Assembly: GCF_010183535.1 (NCBI RefSeq) | Contig: NC_071330.1 | Span: 10,087,717-10,151,716, forward strand | Reading direction: 5' to 3' | From: Caenorhabditis remanei | Taxonomy: Eukaryota; Nematoda; Chromadorea; Rhabditida; Rhabditidae | Length of the DNA stretch: 64,000 nucleotides | Shown: positions 22,801-31,954 of the stretch, in pieces | How the letters are laid out: each line of letters opens with the position of its first letter | How positions within the stretch are numbered: position 1 is the first letter of the stretch | Program-made: the position numbers and the translations under genes | The notes under the pieces: model-generated | What the model saw: the letters and a program-made list of their open reading frames with translations, nothing else | The model's database searches: none | Told to the model about the DNA's origin: nothing

Positions 22801-25628
22801 TTCATGGGTTTCCTTCTGGTTGAATCGAGAAGCTTCACCTGCTCGTGTTGGTCTTGGAGTGACAACTGTGCTGACAATGACAACTCTTATCACGACAACC
22901 AACAACTCGATGCCAAAAGTATCTTATGTGAAAGGATTGGATGTGTTCCTCAATTTTTGGTAAGGTCATTTTTCTTCTAATGAGAAGATACGTGCTACCG
23001 TAGTTACAGTAACTCAACAAGTTTGAAATATGTTAATTTATTTTAAATTCTTCAGTTTCGTGATGGTATTTGCTTCCCTTCTGGAATACGCCATTGTCTC
23101 TTACATGAACAAAAGATTGGTTCTTCGCCGTGAAAAACGAAGGAAAGCAGCAGAACAACAACAAAGAAATGAGATGCCAATGTTCAATGCGAGTCCGAAA
23201 GCAGCTAATAACAATGTGAGTCAGATCTCAAATAGCTTCTTCTTTCACTAACCATTCAGACAGTTCTTTTATATTTTTAACCTTTTTATAGTCATACGAA
23301 ATGACATTAATGTCGCAAAATTCGACACCTGCCAAGAGCTATGTACAGGTACTTGTAATAGCTTGTTCAGGCCAATCCCGCCTTGTAAATGTCGTGTTGT
23401 AAATCAATAAAAGAAGCACTTTTAGAAGAAAGATAAAGTTATTCAGAGTGTGTGTGTTCCACGCTTTTTAAGCACAGAGTGTGGTGTCCCACAGTAGACT
23501 GCTATCATTACGGAAAGAATGAAATGTACTGATCAATTCCATTTTCAGGCTGATTTGTACTTTGCTGGTCACAATTCTTCTATGGTCAGTTACTTCCCAC
23601 CAGAAGGAAATCAAAAGTAAAGCTTTTCAAAATTTCAGAACCCATTAATGGAAATTCCTGAAAACTGTGACTGTCGGACGATTCCAATGATGCAACATCC
23701 TCGTCTAGTCACAGATGGAGCACATACTTTATGGCCAGCTCCGTTTGCAAGACCGAAGAAAGTAAGCACCAAATAAATTATCTTTCCTATTCTGCGGGTT
23801 ACTGTAGATTTCGAATAATAATTTTTGTCTCAATTCAGCAAAAATCTAAATCTTCAGGCATCAAAAACATGCTGTCAGCGGTGGACACCTGCAAAAATAG
23901 ACAAACTGAGTCGATATTGTTTTCCACTTTCTTTCTCTATCTTCAATGGTCTGTCATTTTTCTCTATCCTTCACCATCTTAATTATTGTTTTTTCATTTC
24001 AGTAGTCTACTGGTTGTACATGAAATATCTAAGTCTAAACTCCTCGGACAAAATCCAGGAAAACGACAAATGGCAGCACATCCACTGGTGAACAGTTGAT
24101 ATAAAACTCTCCTTCCTGCCATTCCATCCATCAAAACCAAACTATTTCACTTTTCTCACTCTTTTCTCGCCTTTCTCGTTGTTACCTTCCCAGTGCAATC
24201 GGCTTGTCTCGCCCGGTTCTCGCTTTTGCATGGTTTGCAGTGTACTCTCTTCTCAACTTCCAGAATATTCATGATGACGTCAACATCATCTATTCCACAT
24301 CATCAACATCATCAAACTTTGTGATTTTCTCTGTGTGCAAGCTTACTCCCAAATCCTTCCAAACAACTCCCTCGCATGTCATGTATTTTCCAATTTTCTC
24401 TCATTCTGATCATCCCCGTTTTGTCCCAACAATTCTCCCATTTCTGTATATAACTCTTCATTCTTTTTTCTCTCATGTACAACTTTTGTCCGGTGTGTGA
24501 CATTTCTTTAAATAGTGCCATTGAACTGTCTCGAGTATTGTTGTTCGTTTTTGCCAATATGAAACTAGTCGTAATTATGTTGCCTTTGCTCATAGAATAG
24601 ATGCTTCCACGTGTATGTAGAGGGGGAAATCAATCAATAAATCAGGATAATTCAGATGCATATTCAACGGCCGAAATTGAATACAACTGGTGTACTTCGA
24701 AGGAGCCGAATTGTGCAACAGCGGTGAAAGCCGACGAAAACATCGAATTGTCGAGCTATCAGTTTACTAAAATCTGCCAAAAACGGACACTTGCCAGCAC
24801 TTCATCGGGTTCGTTTGCTCGATCCAAATCTTTATTCAATTCTAATTCGTTTCAGGGACTTACTCTCGTCTACGGGTCAGTTTCATATTTGATCGCGACA
24901 GCGGCTTTTACTTTCTTCAAATATTTTTTCCTGCCAGTCTTGTCGTTGTTCTTTCATGGGTAAGATTCAACGGCCTCTTCATTTATTCTAACTTCCCATC
25001 TCTTTTAGATCTCATTCTGGATCAATCGTGACTCGGCGCCATCTCGTACTCTTATCGGCACAATGACTGTGCTCACTGAGACTCATCTGATGACTGGAAC
25101 GAATCGTCGTTTACCTCCAGTTGCTTATGTTAAAGCAGTTGATGTTTTCCTTGGCTTCTGTTATTTGTTGGTTATTTTAGCATTGATTGAGTATGCGTGT
25201 GTTGCATATTCCAAGAAGAAGAACGAAGATCGTCGTAGAAGAGAAAAGAAGATGGAGCACAAACCGGCTCCACCTACTCCTGATATTCTACACGGTAACA
25301 TGAGATTTTGAATTTTTAAATATTTTTCTTATTTCCAGACGTTCGATTGGCGGAATGTACATGTAATGCAGCTCCTACTTCAATCATTGCTGTTATCAAA
25401 CAACCGAATCGTTTTTGTGTCAGTCACAGTCACATTGACATTGTCAGTCGTGCTGCATTTCCTCTTGTGGTCAGAGTCCTCAATTTAGGTTACTGTTCAT
25501 TCAATTCTTATTTTCAGTTTATTGTATTCAACATCGTCTTCTGGTTGATGCTTCTCTATAAATCAAAGCGTCTTCCATATATCAGTGAGCACGAAGGCGA
25601 CCGTTGCGAAGCTCCAGACCTTCATTAA
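16863..25628 (+). CDS. unc-49: UNC-49 GABA-A receptor locus (shared N-terminus, three alternative C-terminal halves)
   Basis: Shared exons 16863-16936, 17929-18015, 18063-18138, 18774-19015 and 19606-19688 encode a signal peptide (hydrophobic after MARPF, ending VLCQ) and most of the extracellular ligand-binding domain, including the Cys-loop (C167 [14 protein letters not shown]181) and the strands around WQDPRLAF and LWKPDTFF. The last shared exon ends after the first base of a codon (T|). Three downstream modules each begin with an acceptor followed by two bases that restore a codon (Tyr in each case), so any can be spliced on. The spliced products are 486, 507 and 448 aa for A, B and C. 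This is the known organisation of C. elegans unc-49 (T21C12.1), whose products are anion-selective GABA receptor subunits at body-muscle neuromuscular junctions. The first intron is about 990 bp. A poly(A) signal AATAAA is at 25729-25734. Confidence 0.96.
20413..22309 (+). CDS. unc-49: unc-49 module A (C-terminal half, subunit UNC-49A)
   Basis: Exons 20413-20544, 20597-20796, 20843-20891, 21590-21689, 21745-21901, 21949-22027, 22078-22169 and 22220-22309. It starts with [17 protein letters not shown], completing the ligand-binding domain, then M1 ([20 protein letters not shown]), M2 with the anion-type PAR motif ([19 protein letters not shown]), M3 (about [18 protein letters not shown]), a cytoplasmic loop with a conserved TPLPHLEPP region and M4 ([14 protein letters not shown]). 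An intron of about 700 bp splits M3. Closely matches the C. elegans UNC-49A sequence I recall. No clear AATAAA follows the stop before module B begins 190 bp later. Confidence 0.93.
22501..24091 (+). CDS. unc-49: unc-49 module B (C-terminal half, subunit UNC-49B)
   Basis: Exons 22501-22650, 22704-22959, 23056-23215, 23292-23348, 23549-23584, 23639-23761, 23858-23948 and 24003-24091. Begins [16 protein letters not shown], then M1 ([20 protein letters not shown]), M2 ([22 protein letters not shown] motif present), M3 ([17 protein letters not shown]), a long M3-M4 loop built from several small exons, and M4 ending [20 protein letters not shown]. In C. elegans UNC-49B is required for function and can form homomeric channels. 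The small loop exons are multiples of three (57, 36, 123 nt), so skipping any would keep frame; C. elegans is known to make several B variants. A stop plus AATAAA inside the intron after 23348 may give a truncated form. Confidence 0.93.
24092..24655 (+). other. Spacer between unc-49 modules B and C
   Basis: About 560 bp with the probable UNC-49B 3' UTR. The first AATAAA found after the B stop codon is at 24636-24641, only 14 nt before the acceptor of module C. The 98-residue open frame at 24204-24500 has no splice context and is treated as chance. Confidence 0.5.
24656..25628 (+). CDS. unc-49: unc-49 module C (C-terminal half, subunit UNC-49C)
   Basis: Exons 24656-24808, 24856-24959, 25009-25294, 25339-25469 and 25518-25628; the spliced subunit is 448 aa. 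Begins [19 protein letters not shown], then M1 ([20 protein letters not shown]), M2 ([19 protein letters not shown]), M3 ([21 protein letters not shown]), a basic loop ([13 protein letters not shown]) and M4 ([18 protein letters not shown]). The M2 entry has PSR where A and B have PAR, and its lower part differs strongly from A and B. In C. elegans, C co-assembles with B and changes drug sensitivity. It is the most diverged of the three modules, using fewer exons. Confidence 0.93.
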
Positions 25629-25943
25629 TCTCGATCCTCTTCCCTTTTCTCTTGAATATCTCTTTCAAAACGCCTTTTGATTGGTTCAGTACGGATTCTT
25701 AGCTAATGCACAGATGCCTTTTTTGCTCAATAAATATATTTTAATTATCCTTTGTTTATCACAATATTCCAAAAAAAAGAAAAAAACAGAAGAATATACA
25801 GTTGTCATCAAACTGAAACACTTCCAAAACGGAAAGTTGTTCACACCATTGAAATATGGATGAGATTGTGTTAATATGGAAGTCTTGAAATCGGTAATAT
25901 CATGAAAACATTTTATTTTCTGAAGAATAACAAATTTCTATAA

Positions 25944-26992
25944 TCAACCTCCATGAAGTGTTGATACAAAAGTGATAGTGTCTCCAGCTTCGATTACGGT
26001 ATCATACTCGGATAGCAATCCCGTGTCTGTATCGTTGATTAATGTGATGACTCCATGTGCAACTTCACTTGCATCATCGTTTAGCAACATGTTTATCCTG
26101 TGAACATCGGTGACAAGGTTGTCGCGAACAAATTTGAGAACGTCGCGGAGTGTTGATTCTGGAAATTATTTTTTACAGCACCGAGAATTTTGAACGACGA
26201 GGGAACTAAAAGCGACTAAATCTGATTACCAGAATAGAGACAATAAAATGGATTAAAAACGAGCCGAAGAGGGTTCTTCTTGGATGCTTGCAATATAAAT
26301 TTTGAAGGTCGAAAAGATAAACGTAAATATCCGACACTAACTGGGGGTTATGCAAACGCGCCCCGTTGCACCACCCACACACCCATATTTTTAATTATCA
26401 AAAAAATCCCACACATAGGGAGCTGCCGCACCCTCTTGTTTCAGTGCCTCGGTGGCTCAGTGGATGAGGGTGCGGCTGGTAGTCAGTAGGTTGTGGGTTC
26501 GAACCTATGCTATCGGAATTTTTTTGTTGATATTTTTAAACATTAACTCTCAGTTCTTCAGTAAGTTAGGAACATTTTTTCTGCTTTTAAAGCCTGTCGG
26601 ATGTCTTTGGTAATTATTATTTCGAGAGATTTTCACTTTGTGCCTTTATTGAAGTTTCTTCTAAAATTTTTGATATTTTCTTGTTGTTTTTTTCTATACA
26701 TGCAGGATTTCTGACCCAGTGTGAACTGGTTACGAAACTTGGGGGACTTTAGCTTTATAATTCTATAAATATAGTCAAAAAATTTAAATTTCGCGCCTGT
26801 TTTTAGAGTTCAAAAGAGCGTGTTTGCATAACCCCCAGTTAGTGTCGGATATTTACGTTAGTGTAGGTCGAAATAAAAATACATTTCATTAAAAGCCATA
26901 CCTTCTGGAATCTGAACTTTTTGAACTTTCGCTTTTACCAAGAACTCTGCTCCACCAGAAAAATCTATTGTAACTGGGATTGTACTGCTCAT
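25944..26992 (-). CDS. urm-1: Ubiquitin-related modifier URM1
   Basis: Two exons, 26992-26902 and 26158-25944, give 101 aa, the usual URM1 length. The N-terminus MSSTIPVTIDFSGGAE matches the beta-grasp start of URM1, and the protein ends TFVSTLHGG with the diglycine needed for activation as a thiocarboxylate. URM1 is the sulfur carrier for tRNA wobble-uridine thiolation and can also be conjugated to proteins. The ATG directly follows TTTTCCAG, a likely trans-splice acceptor. A poly(A) signal is at 25912-25917 (minus). The single intron is 743 bp, large for such a gene, and is mostly filled by a terminal-inverted-repeat element (26320-26859). A diverged foldback repeat begins within 40-80 bp of the start codon. 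Confidence 0.92.
26320..26859. mobile_element. Terminal-inverted-repeat element with internal tRNA-like unit
   Basis: A nearly perfect inverted repeat of about 40 bp bounds a 540 bp segment inside the urm-1 intron: left end AACGTAAATATCCGACACTA at 26320, followed by CTGGGGGTTATGCAAAC, and its reverse complement ending at 26859. No transposase ORF is present, so it is a non-autonomous MITE-like element. A direct repeat AGGTCGAAA occurs a few bases outside each end (near 26306 and 26864) and may be an old target duplication, but it is not flush with the repeats. Inside is a Pol III-type promoter and terminator (see the ncRNA entry). Family not recognised. Confidence 0.8.
26444..26525 (+). ncRNA. 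tRNA-like Pol III unit (decayed tRNA or SINE head)
   Basis: An A box TGGCTCAGTGG at 26453-26463 and a B box GGTTCGAACCT at 26496-26506 match the tRNA internal promoter consensus, with a T7 run at 26519-26525 as terminator. A partial D stem (CTC/GAG) and an anticodon-loop-like CTGGTAG can be drawn, but the anticodon stem, T stem and acceptor stem do not pair properly, so this is not a functional tRNA. An 11-bp stem (GCCGCACCCTC 26425-26435 with GAGGGTGCGGC 26466-26476) encloses the A box. It may still be transcribed by Pol III. Confidence 0.55.
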
Positions 26993-27029
26993 CTGGAAAA
27001 TTGAAAGTTTTTCGAACAAAAAAGATTTA

Positions 27030-28680
27030 AAGATGGAACCATTTTCAGTGTTAGCCTTTTCAATATGGATCGACGCGGAGTTTCTGGTAAAATCGAAAAT
27101 CCTTTTGGGGCTCAATCTGAAAATTGGTCTACACGGTGTTCCAAACAGCGAATCCAGTTCAGCCTATCGGTTACTGACGCGTTTTACGTGCAGCCCGCGA
27201 AGCTTCCCGCGTGAATAATTATTGTGATCTCTAAAAATTTTTTGATCTAAAATTCACGTGGGAACGCTTTTTTGACACATGAAGCACGTTTTGAGCTTTT
27301 TTGGCTTAAAAAAAGCTTTTAACGAAAATCCAAAACGACCATCTGATAGGAAATGTTGTTTGCTTCATTTTAAGCTATCATTTGTTAATTTTGGTTGTCT
27401 GGAAATGCCGCTACGGCTCAGAATGTAGTTTTCAGGAAAAACGGTGTTTTCGGAGCAAAAGTATAACAATTTCCGACAGAAATTTTTCAAATTGTGCTCA
27501 AATGATAGGTATTGAGCCAATCTATCAGACTGTCGTTGCAGAAATTGAGAAAAATTCGAAACAAAAGCACACAGTCATTCAAAGTGATAATGCGCACAAC
27601 AGACATAGCTGGCGCGCTTCCCGTTTTTTAAAGTTTTGTGTCGCCTCCCTTTAAATTCTACAGTAACCCGAAATTCAATTAATTGAGCATGCGAGCAAAA
27701 TTGCCGAGTTCTATGATAAAACGAGTGAATTCGTCGAAAAAAAAGGTGTAGAAGTGAATAGGTGCCCATCAAACCATGATATACCGCTTTTCAACGCCAA
27801 AAAGTCAGTTTTATTTTTTTTTGAAGAAACAAAAAACTCTCGAATTTTCAATAAAAAATGCATTTCTCCTGCTAATTAAGTATTTCCAGTTGCCGTTATG
27901 CTATTTTGAATCCTTTCAAGTACTTCTAGACCGAAAAATTAACAAAAAACTGAATTTTTTGAAAAAAGTTGAACTTAAAAATTGATTCAATAATTCCAGT
28001 TCTGAATATTATAACACGTATTTAGGCTTAAAATGTTCGCAACAGTCATCTTCATAAATGTTACTTAACGAGAACAAATGAAATCGCTCCAATTTTTCGT
28101 ATTTCTTCTGAAAATGGCAAAAAATGGTTTTTTTAGTTGATTTTCTTAAAAGTCTTTCAACTCTCTTATTTTTCGACAATGTGAGAGAAGGTTACACTTA
28201 AACGATGTATTTTTGTCCGCAGAACATTTGTTACTTCTTTTGAACCAGCGAAAATGCTGAAATTTCGAGAAATCGGTGTATAATCGGTTTTAAGCTGAAA
28301 AACGAGAATCGCGCCAGCGATCGTCGCAATCGCGCTCTGTCGCGGATTATCACTTTGAAGGACTGTGAAGCACAAGAGCCGAAAAACAGCATTTTCAGTG
28401 CAAAAAATAATTTTTAATTTTTGTAATTTGCAAATGCGCTCTAATGAGAAAAATCGTGAAAAATTCCATTTCGCTGTTTGGAATACCGTGGTCTAGAAGA
28501 AGTTTTTCGCAAAAAAGAGTTAAAAGTAGGGGTTTGTCATGCGAAATTCCCTTTTTTGAGAATAACTTATTCCAGACCGATTTTCAGATTTAACCCCATG
28601 AGGATTTTCGATTTTACCAGAAATTCTACGTCGATCCGTAACGAAAAATTTAACATTTTGGAAATGGGTCCATTAAAAAA
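27030..28680. repeat. Diverged foldback (long inverted repeat) element
   Basis: Two arms in opposite orientation match in several separate blocks. The block at 27067-27130 resembles the reverse complement of 28573-28637 (shared CTGGTAAAATCGAAAATCC); TTCCAAACAGCG at about 27140 pairs with CGCTGTTTGGAA near 28472; and the block at about 27567-27625 (TTCAAAGTGATAAT, GCTGGCGCG) pairs with about 28300-28375. Arms are diverged and contain indels. No transposase or credible ORF lies inside. The element fills most of the space between the divergent urm-1 and TAF11 genes. Confidence 0.75.
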
Positions 28681-28914
28681 AAGAAAATCTCTCTTTAAAA
28701 AAAGAAAAAGAAGACTTGTCCGTGAGGAGTACACGGGCAGATGCAACAAACCTGCTTGATTGACACGTATAAGAGTTTGGAGACGGCAGAGAACCTCTGT
28801 TCATGACGTGTTCTCTAAAAAAGAACGTTGCTATTCTATGCTTTTTCCACTATGAATAACTTTTGCGTCTGAATAAAAATAAGACAAGAACTATTTAAAT
28901 ACCTATTTTTCAGA

Positions 28915-30162
28915 ATGACATCAAACCTATCGTCGGCGGACCTGTTTGGAGGTCTCAGCGATAGCGATAGCAGTGATAACGAGGACCGAATCGAAAATGA
29001 AAGAGCATCTGCAACTGTGTTTCAAGATTTAGAAATGAGGTAATCGTAGTTCAAGCAAATTACGTTTCCTGAAATTCTACACAGCTGCAGCAGTGAAGAA
29101 GAATTGGGTCATGAAGATACACAGCCAATGGAACTTTCTCCAAGTCCGGAGTCAATATCGCTCGAAGAGTATCGTTACAACAGAGTAGAATAAGATTTAT
29201 TATTCTGAAATTGAAGTTGTTATATTCCAGAATGAATCGAACCGCTCTGAAAATGGATATTCAACCAGTTTTCTCTCCGCTTCCACTTCTTCCAGTCATT
29301 CATCGTACTATGAACATACAGGAATCCCGAACACTTCAATTGAAATGATCGGTGAAAATGCAGAGGTATCTTTTTAATGTAAGCTAAAGTAATTAGAATT
29401 GGTCTTAAAGAACTCAGTCGACAATCAGGATAGACGTAACATAGAAGACCCCATTCCTGACTCCACAGAAGAGATAAAAGTCGAAGAATCAGCGATCCCA
29501 CCGCCAATTCATCAGATTCAAGTGCAACGCCATGAGGCTCTTCAAAAAGCGAATGCGCCATCACACTTCATGATGTCGAAACCTTCTGATTCTTTCACAC
29601 AAAGGAAATTTCCAACTAGAAATAATTCATCACTCACAGATGAGGTTTGTCTTTTCTCTAGAGCATTTGAAAAATGAATATTTTAGGAACTAGAGGAAAA
29701 ATTACTAGCCGAGAAAATCAAAGAGCAAGAGATTTTATCAGATATAGTTCTGATTGCTAATTTTTCAACCGAACAGCTGGATCGATATGCTGCGTTCAGA
29801 AGGTATGAGTAGTTGAAAAAACTCAAAGTAGAAAACCCAACAAACACAACATATTTACAGGTCCAAGTTCAATAAGCCAGCTGTCAAAAACATTATCGCG
29901 CAAGCTACAGGAAGTGCCGTAAGCGATCCTCTCGCGTTGGCTGTTGGTGGTCTTGCAAAGGTTAGTGAATTTCTTTGATAGAAATCCCCGGAACGCATGC
30001 AATTTGTAGTTGTTTGTTGGTGAACTAGTGGAAGAAGCTGTGGAATTACGTGATGCATCTAACGAAGAGAACAGACCAGTCCAACCACATCACATTATAG
30101 CTGCATTTAATAAGCTCAATCAGGATGGAAAACTATGGCCTCCGTATGGAAAGAAGTTTTAA
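28915..30162 (+). CDS. TFIID subunit TAF11 homolog
   Basis: Seven exons: 28915-29039, 29085-29184, 29231-29365, 29411-29644, 29687-29802, 29861-29960 and 30010-30162; 320 aa. The N-terminal 200 residues are acidic, Ser-rich and probably disordered. The C-terminal third is a histone-fold domain of TAF11 type: FSTEQLDRYAAFRRSKFNKP, AVKNIIAQATG, VGELVEEAVELRDA and a final IIAAFNKLNQDGKLWPP. TAF11 pairs with TAF13 in TFIID near TBP/TFIIA. The ATG follows TTTTTCAGA, a likely trans-splice site. Poly(A) signal at 30228-30233; rab-33 starts 187 bp after the stop. C. elegans has several TAF11 paralogs, one in the F43D9 region (I believe taf-11.3); I leave the symbol blank because I cannot tell paralogs apart. 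Confidence 0.9.
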
Positions 30163-30348
30163 ATAGACGGTTTCCTTGTTTTTACTTGTTCTTTGTTTTT
30201 CTATGTTTTTCACCTGTGTCATTTTTGAATAAATCGGTATACGGTTCTTGTTAAATCACTCGTTTTTATCACTATGACTAAAATGTTCACAACATACTAA
30301 ACTATTTTCTTTCACCGATTATCCCTGATTATTCAAAAATCTAAATAG

Positions 30349-31528
30349 ATGTCCGAGCATCATGTTAACCTTCCTGCTCCACAATTTTCCACATATGCTA
30401 CTGTCATCGATCCTCCAAAGCAAGTTACAGCTACACATCCAGATGAAATGGTAATTTACTTAAACGCATTGGTAGATAAGAATTATTTAAGGTCACTCCA
30501 ACTCAATCAACTCAAAACCCTCCTTCACAAGATGTGAGTCCTACCGTGTCATCGACACCAGTGCGTGTACCGTATCCATCAGCACCACCTGCAGCTTCTT
30601 CTGTATCTCCCCCAGTTCCGACACCTTCAGCGTCTATTCCAAAGAAAATGGCTCTGGCTCCGCCGTCGAACAAGACTTATAAACTGAAACGAACTTTCAA
30701 GGTTTTCTTTCCCTCCTTTTTATTTCTCTAGTTCAATTTTTCAGGTTATCATAGTAGGTAACGCGGCAGTTGGTAAAACATGTCTATCTTTCCGATTTTG
30801 TTGTGGTCGATTCCCTGAACACACTGAAGCAACGATCGGTGTAGACTTCAGAGAGAGAAGTTGTGTTATTGAGAATGAGCTTCTCCGAGTGCAATTGTGG
30901 GATACAGCGGGACAAGAACGTTATCGGCAATCTATTGTGGCTCACTATTACCGAAATGTCAACGCTGTTGTGTTTGTTTATGATGTTACATGGTACGGTA
31001 ACCTTCTATTGATGCATTCGCAAGTCTTATTGAATAATTTTCAGTCGTGAGTCGTTCAACGATCTAGCTTTGTGGATCAAAGAATGTGAAAAACATGGAT
31101 TGGTTAGCGATAGTGAGGTAAGAACTTTTTCACAACAAGCTAGATAATTTTTTCATCTAATAAACTTATTGCTTTATTTTCAGGTTCCTCGAATTCTGAT
31201 AGGCAACAAATGCGACGTGGAATGTCAAAATCGAGTTTCTACTGATGAAGCACAGGTGAATCACTCCACAAAAGGGTAGCTCGTAATTTTATTTTTGTTT
31301 CAGATGTTTGCCGACAGAAATAACATGGCATTGTTTGAAACGTCTGCTAAAGCTGCCTCTGAAGCTGATCACGTCGAATCCATCTTTCTGACACTTCTCC
31401 ATAAACTTCAGCAGAGCAAACCAATGCATGTACAATCACAAGATGAAAGGCAGCAAAAAGAGCAGGAACGGTTAATTCTGAAGGCGAACGAAACTGGAAA
31501 CGTCGAAGAAGAAGGCTTCTGTTGCTGA
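30349..31528 (+). CDS. rab-33: Small GTPase RAB-33
   Basis: Six exons: 30349-30450, 30492-30701, 30745-30992, 31045-31117, 31184-31255 and 31304-31528; 309 aa. About 100 N-terminal residues are Pro/Ser-rich and low-complexity; the G domain follows with P-loop GNAAVGKT (residues 109-116), switch I ending [20 protein letters not shown] and ETSAK. The C-terminus GFCC is a double-cysteine geranylgeranylation site. [20 protein letters not shown] is typical of RAB33, which acts in Golgi traffic and autophagy by way of ATG16. Matches C. elegans F43D9.2. Poly(A) signal at 31727-31732. Its closeness to the TAF11 gene upstream suggests a shared operon. Confidence 0.93.
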
Positions 31529-31954
31529 CCTTCAAACGGGATTTCAATGGGTTTTAATACATTTCCCCTAACATTTTCCTTATTCGCAGAAACTTTAAAA
31601 TTCTGTTTCTACTAACTGACAAATTTCAATTTCTGGGTTACTCGTGTGTTTGTGAAAATGTTTTTTTAATGTATATCATTTATTGCCTTTTCTCAACATT
31701 AATATTTTATTCGATCGCAAATTTTCAATAAATTAAACTGTGATAATTGTAATAGCACCAATCGGCAAAATGAAAGAACTTGGCAGGAGGGGGTGGGGGA
31801 GTTAGTGTATGATATTGTCACGGTGGAAGTAAGGAAATTGAAAAGAAAAAAGAGGAAGGAGTTCCAGAAGGCACAACTTACCTTGTAAAAAATAAATTAT
31901 GATTTGAAAAAGAGTCCCTGAGAGGTTTGTGGTAAATGAAATAAAATGAAGAAA
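31529..31954. other. Convergent 3' region of rab-33 and the patched-related gene
   Basis: Holds the rab-33 3' UTR with AATAAA at 31727-31732 and a G-rich stretch (GGAGGGGGTGGGGGAG) near 31788. No ORF of interest. Confidence 0.7.

Noticed and set aside
26444..26525. Functional tRNA gene
   Set aside because: A and B boxes are good but acceptor, anticodon and T stems do not pair, so kept only as tRNA-like.
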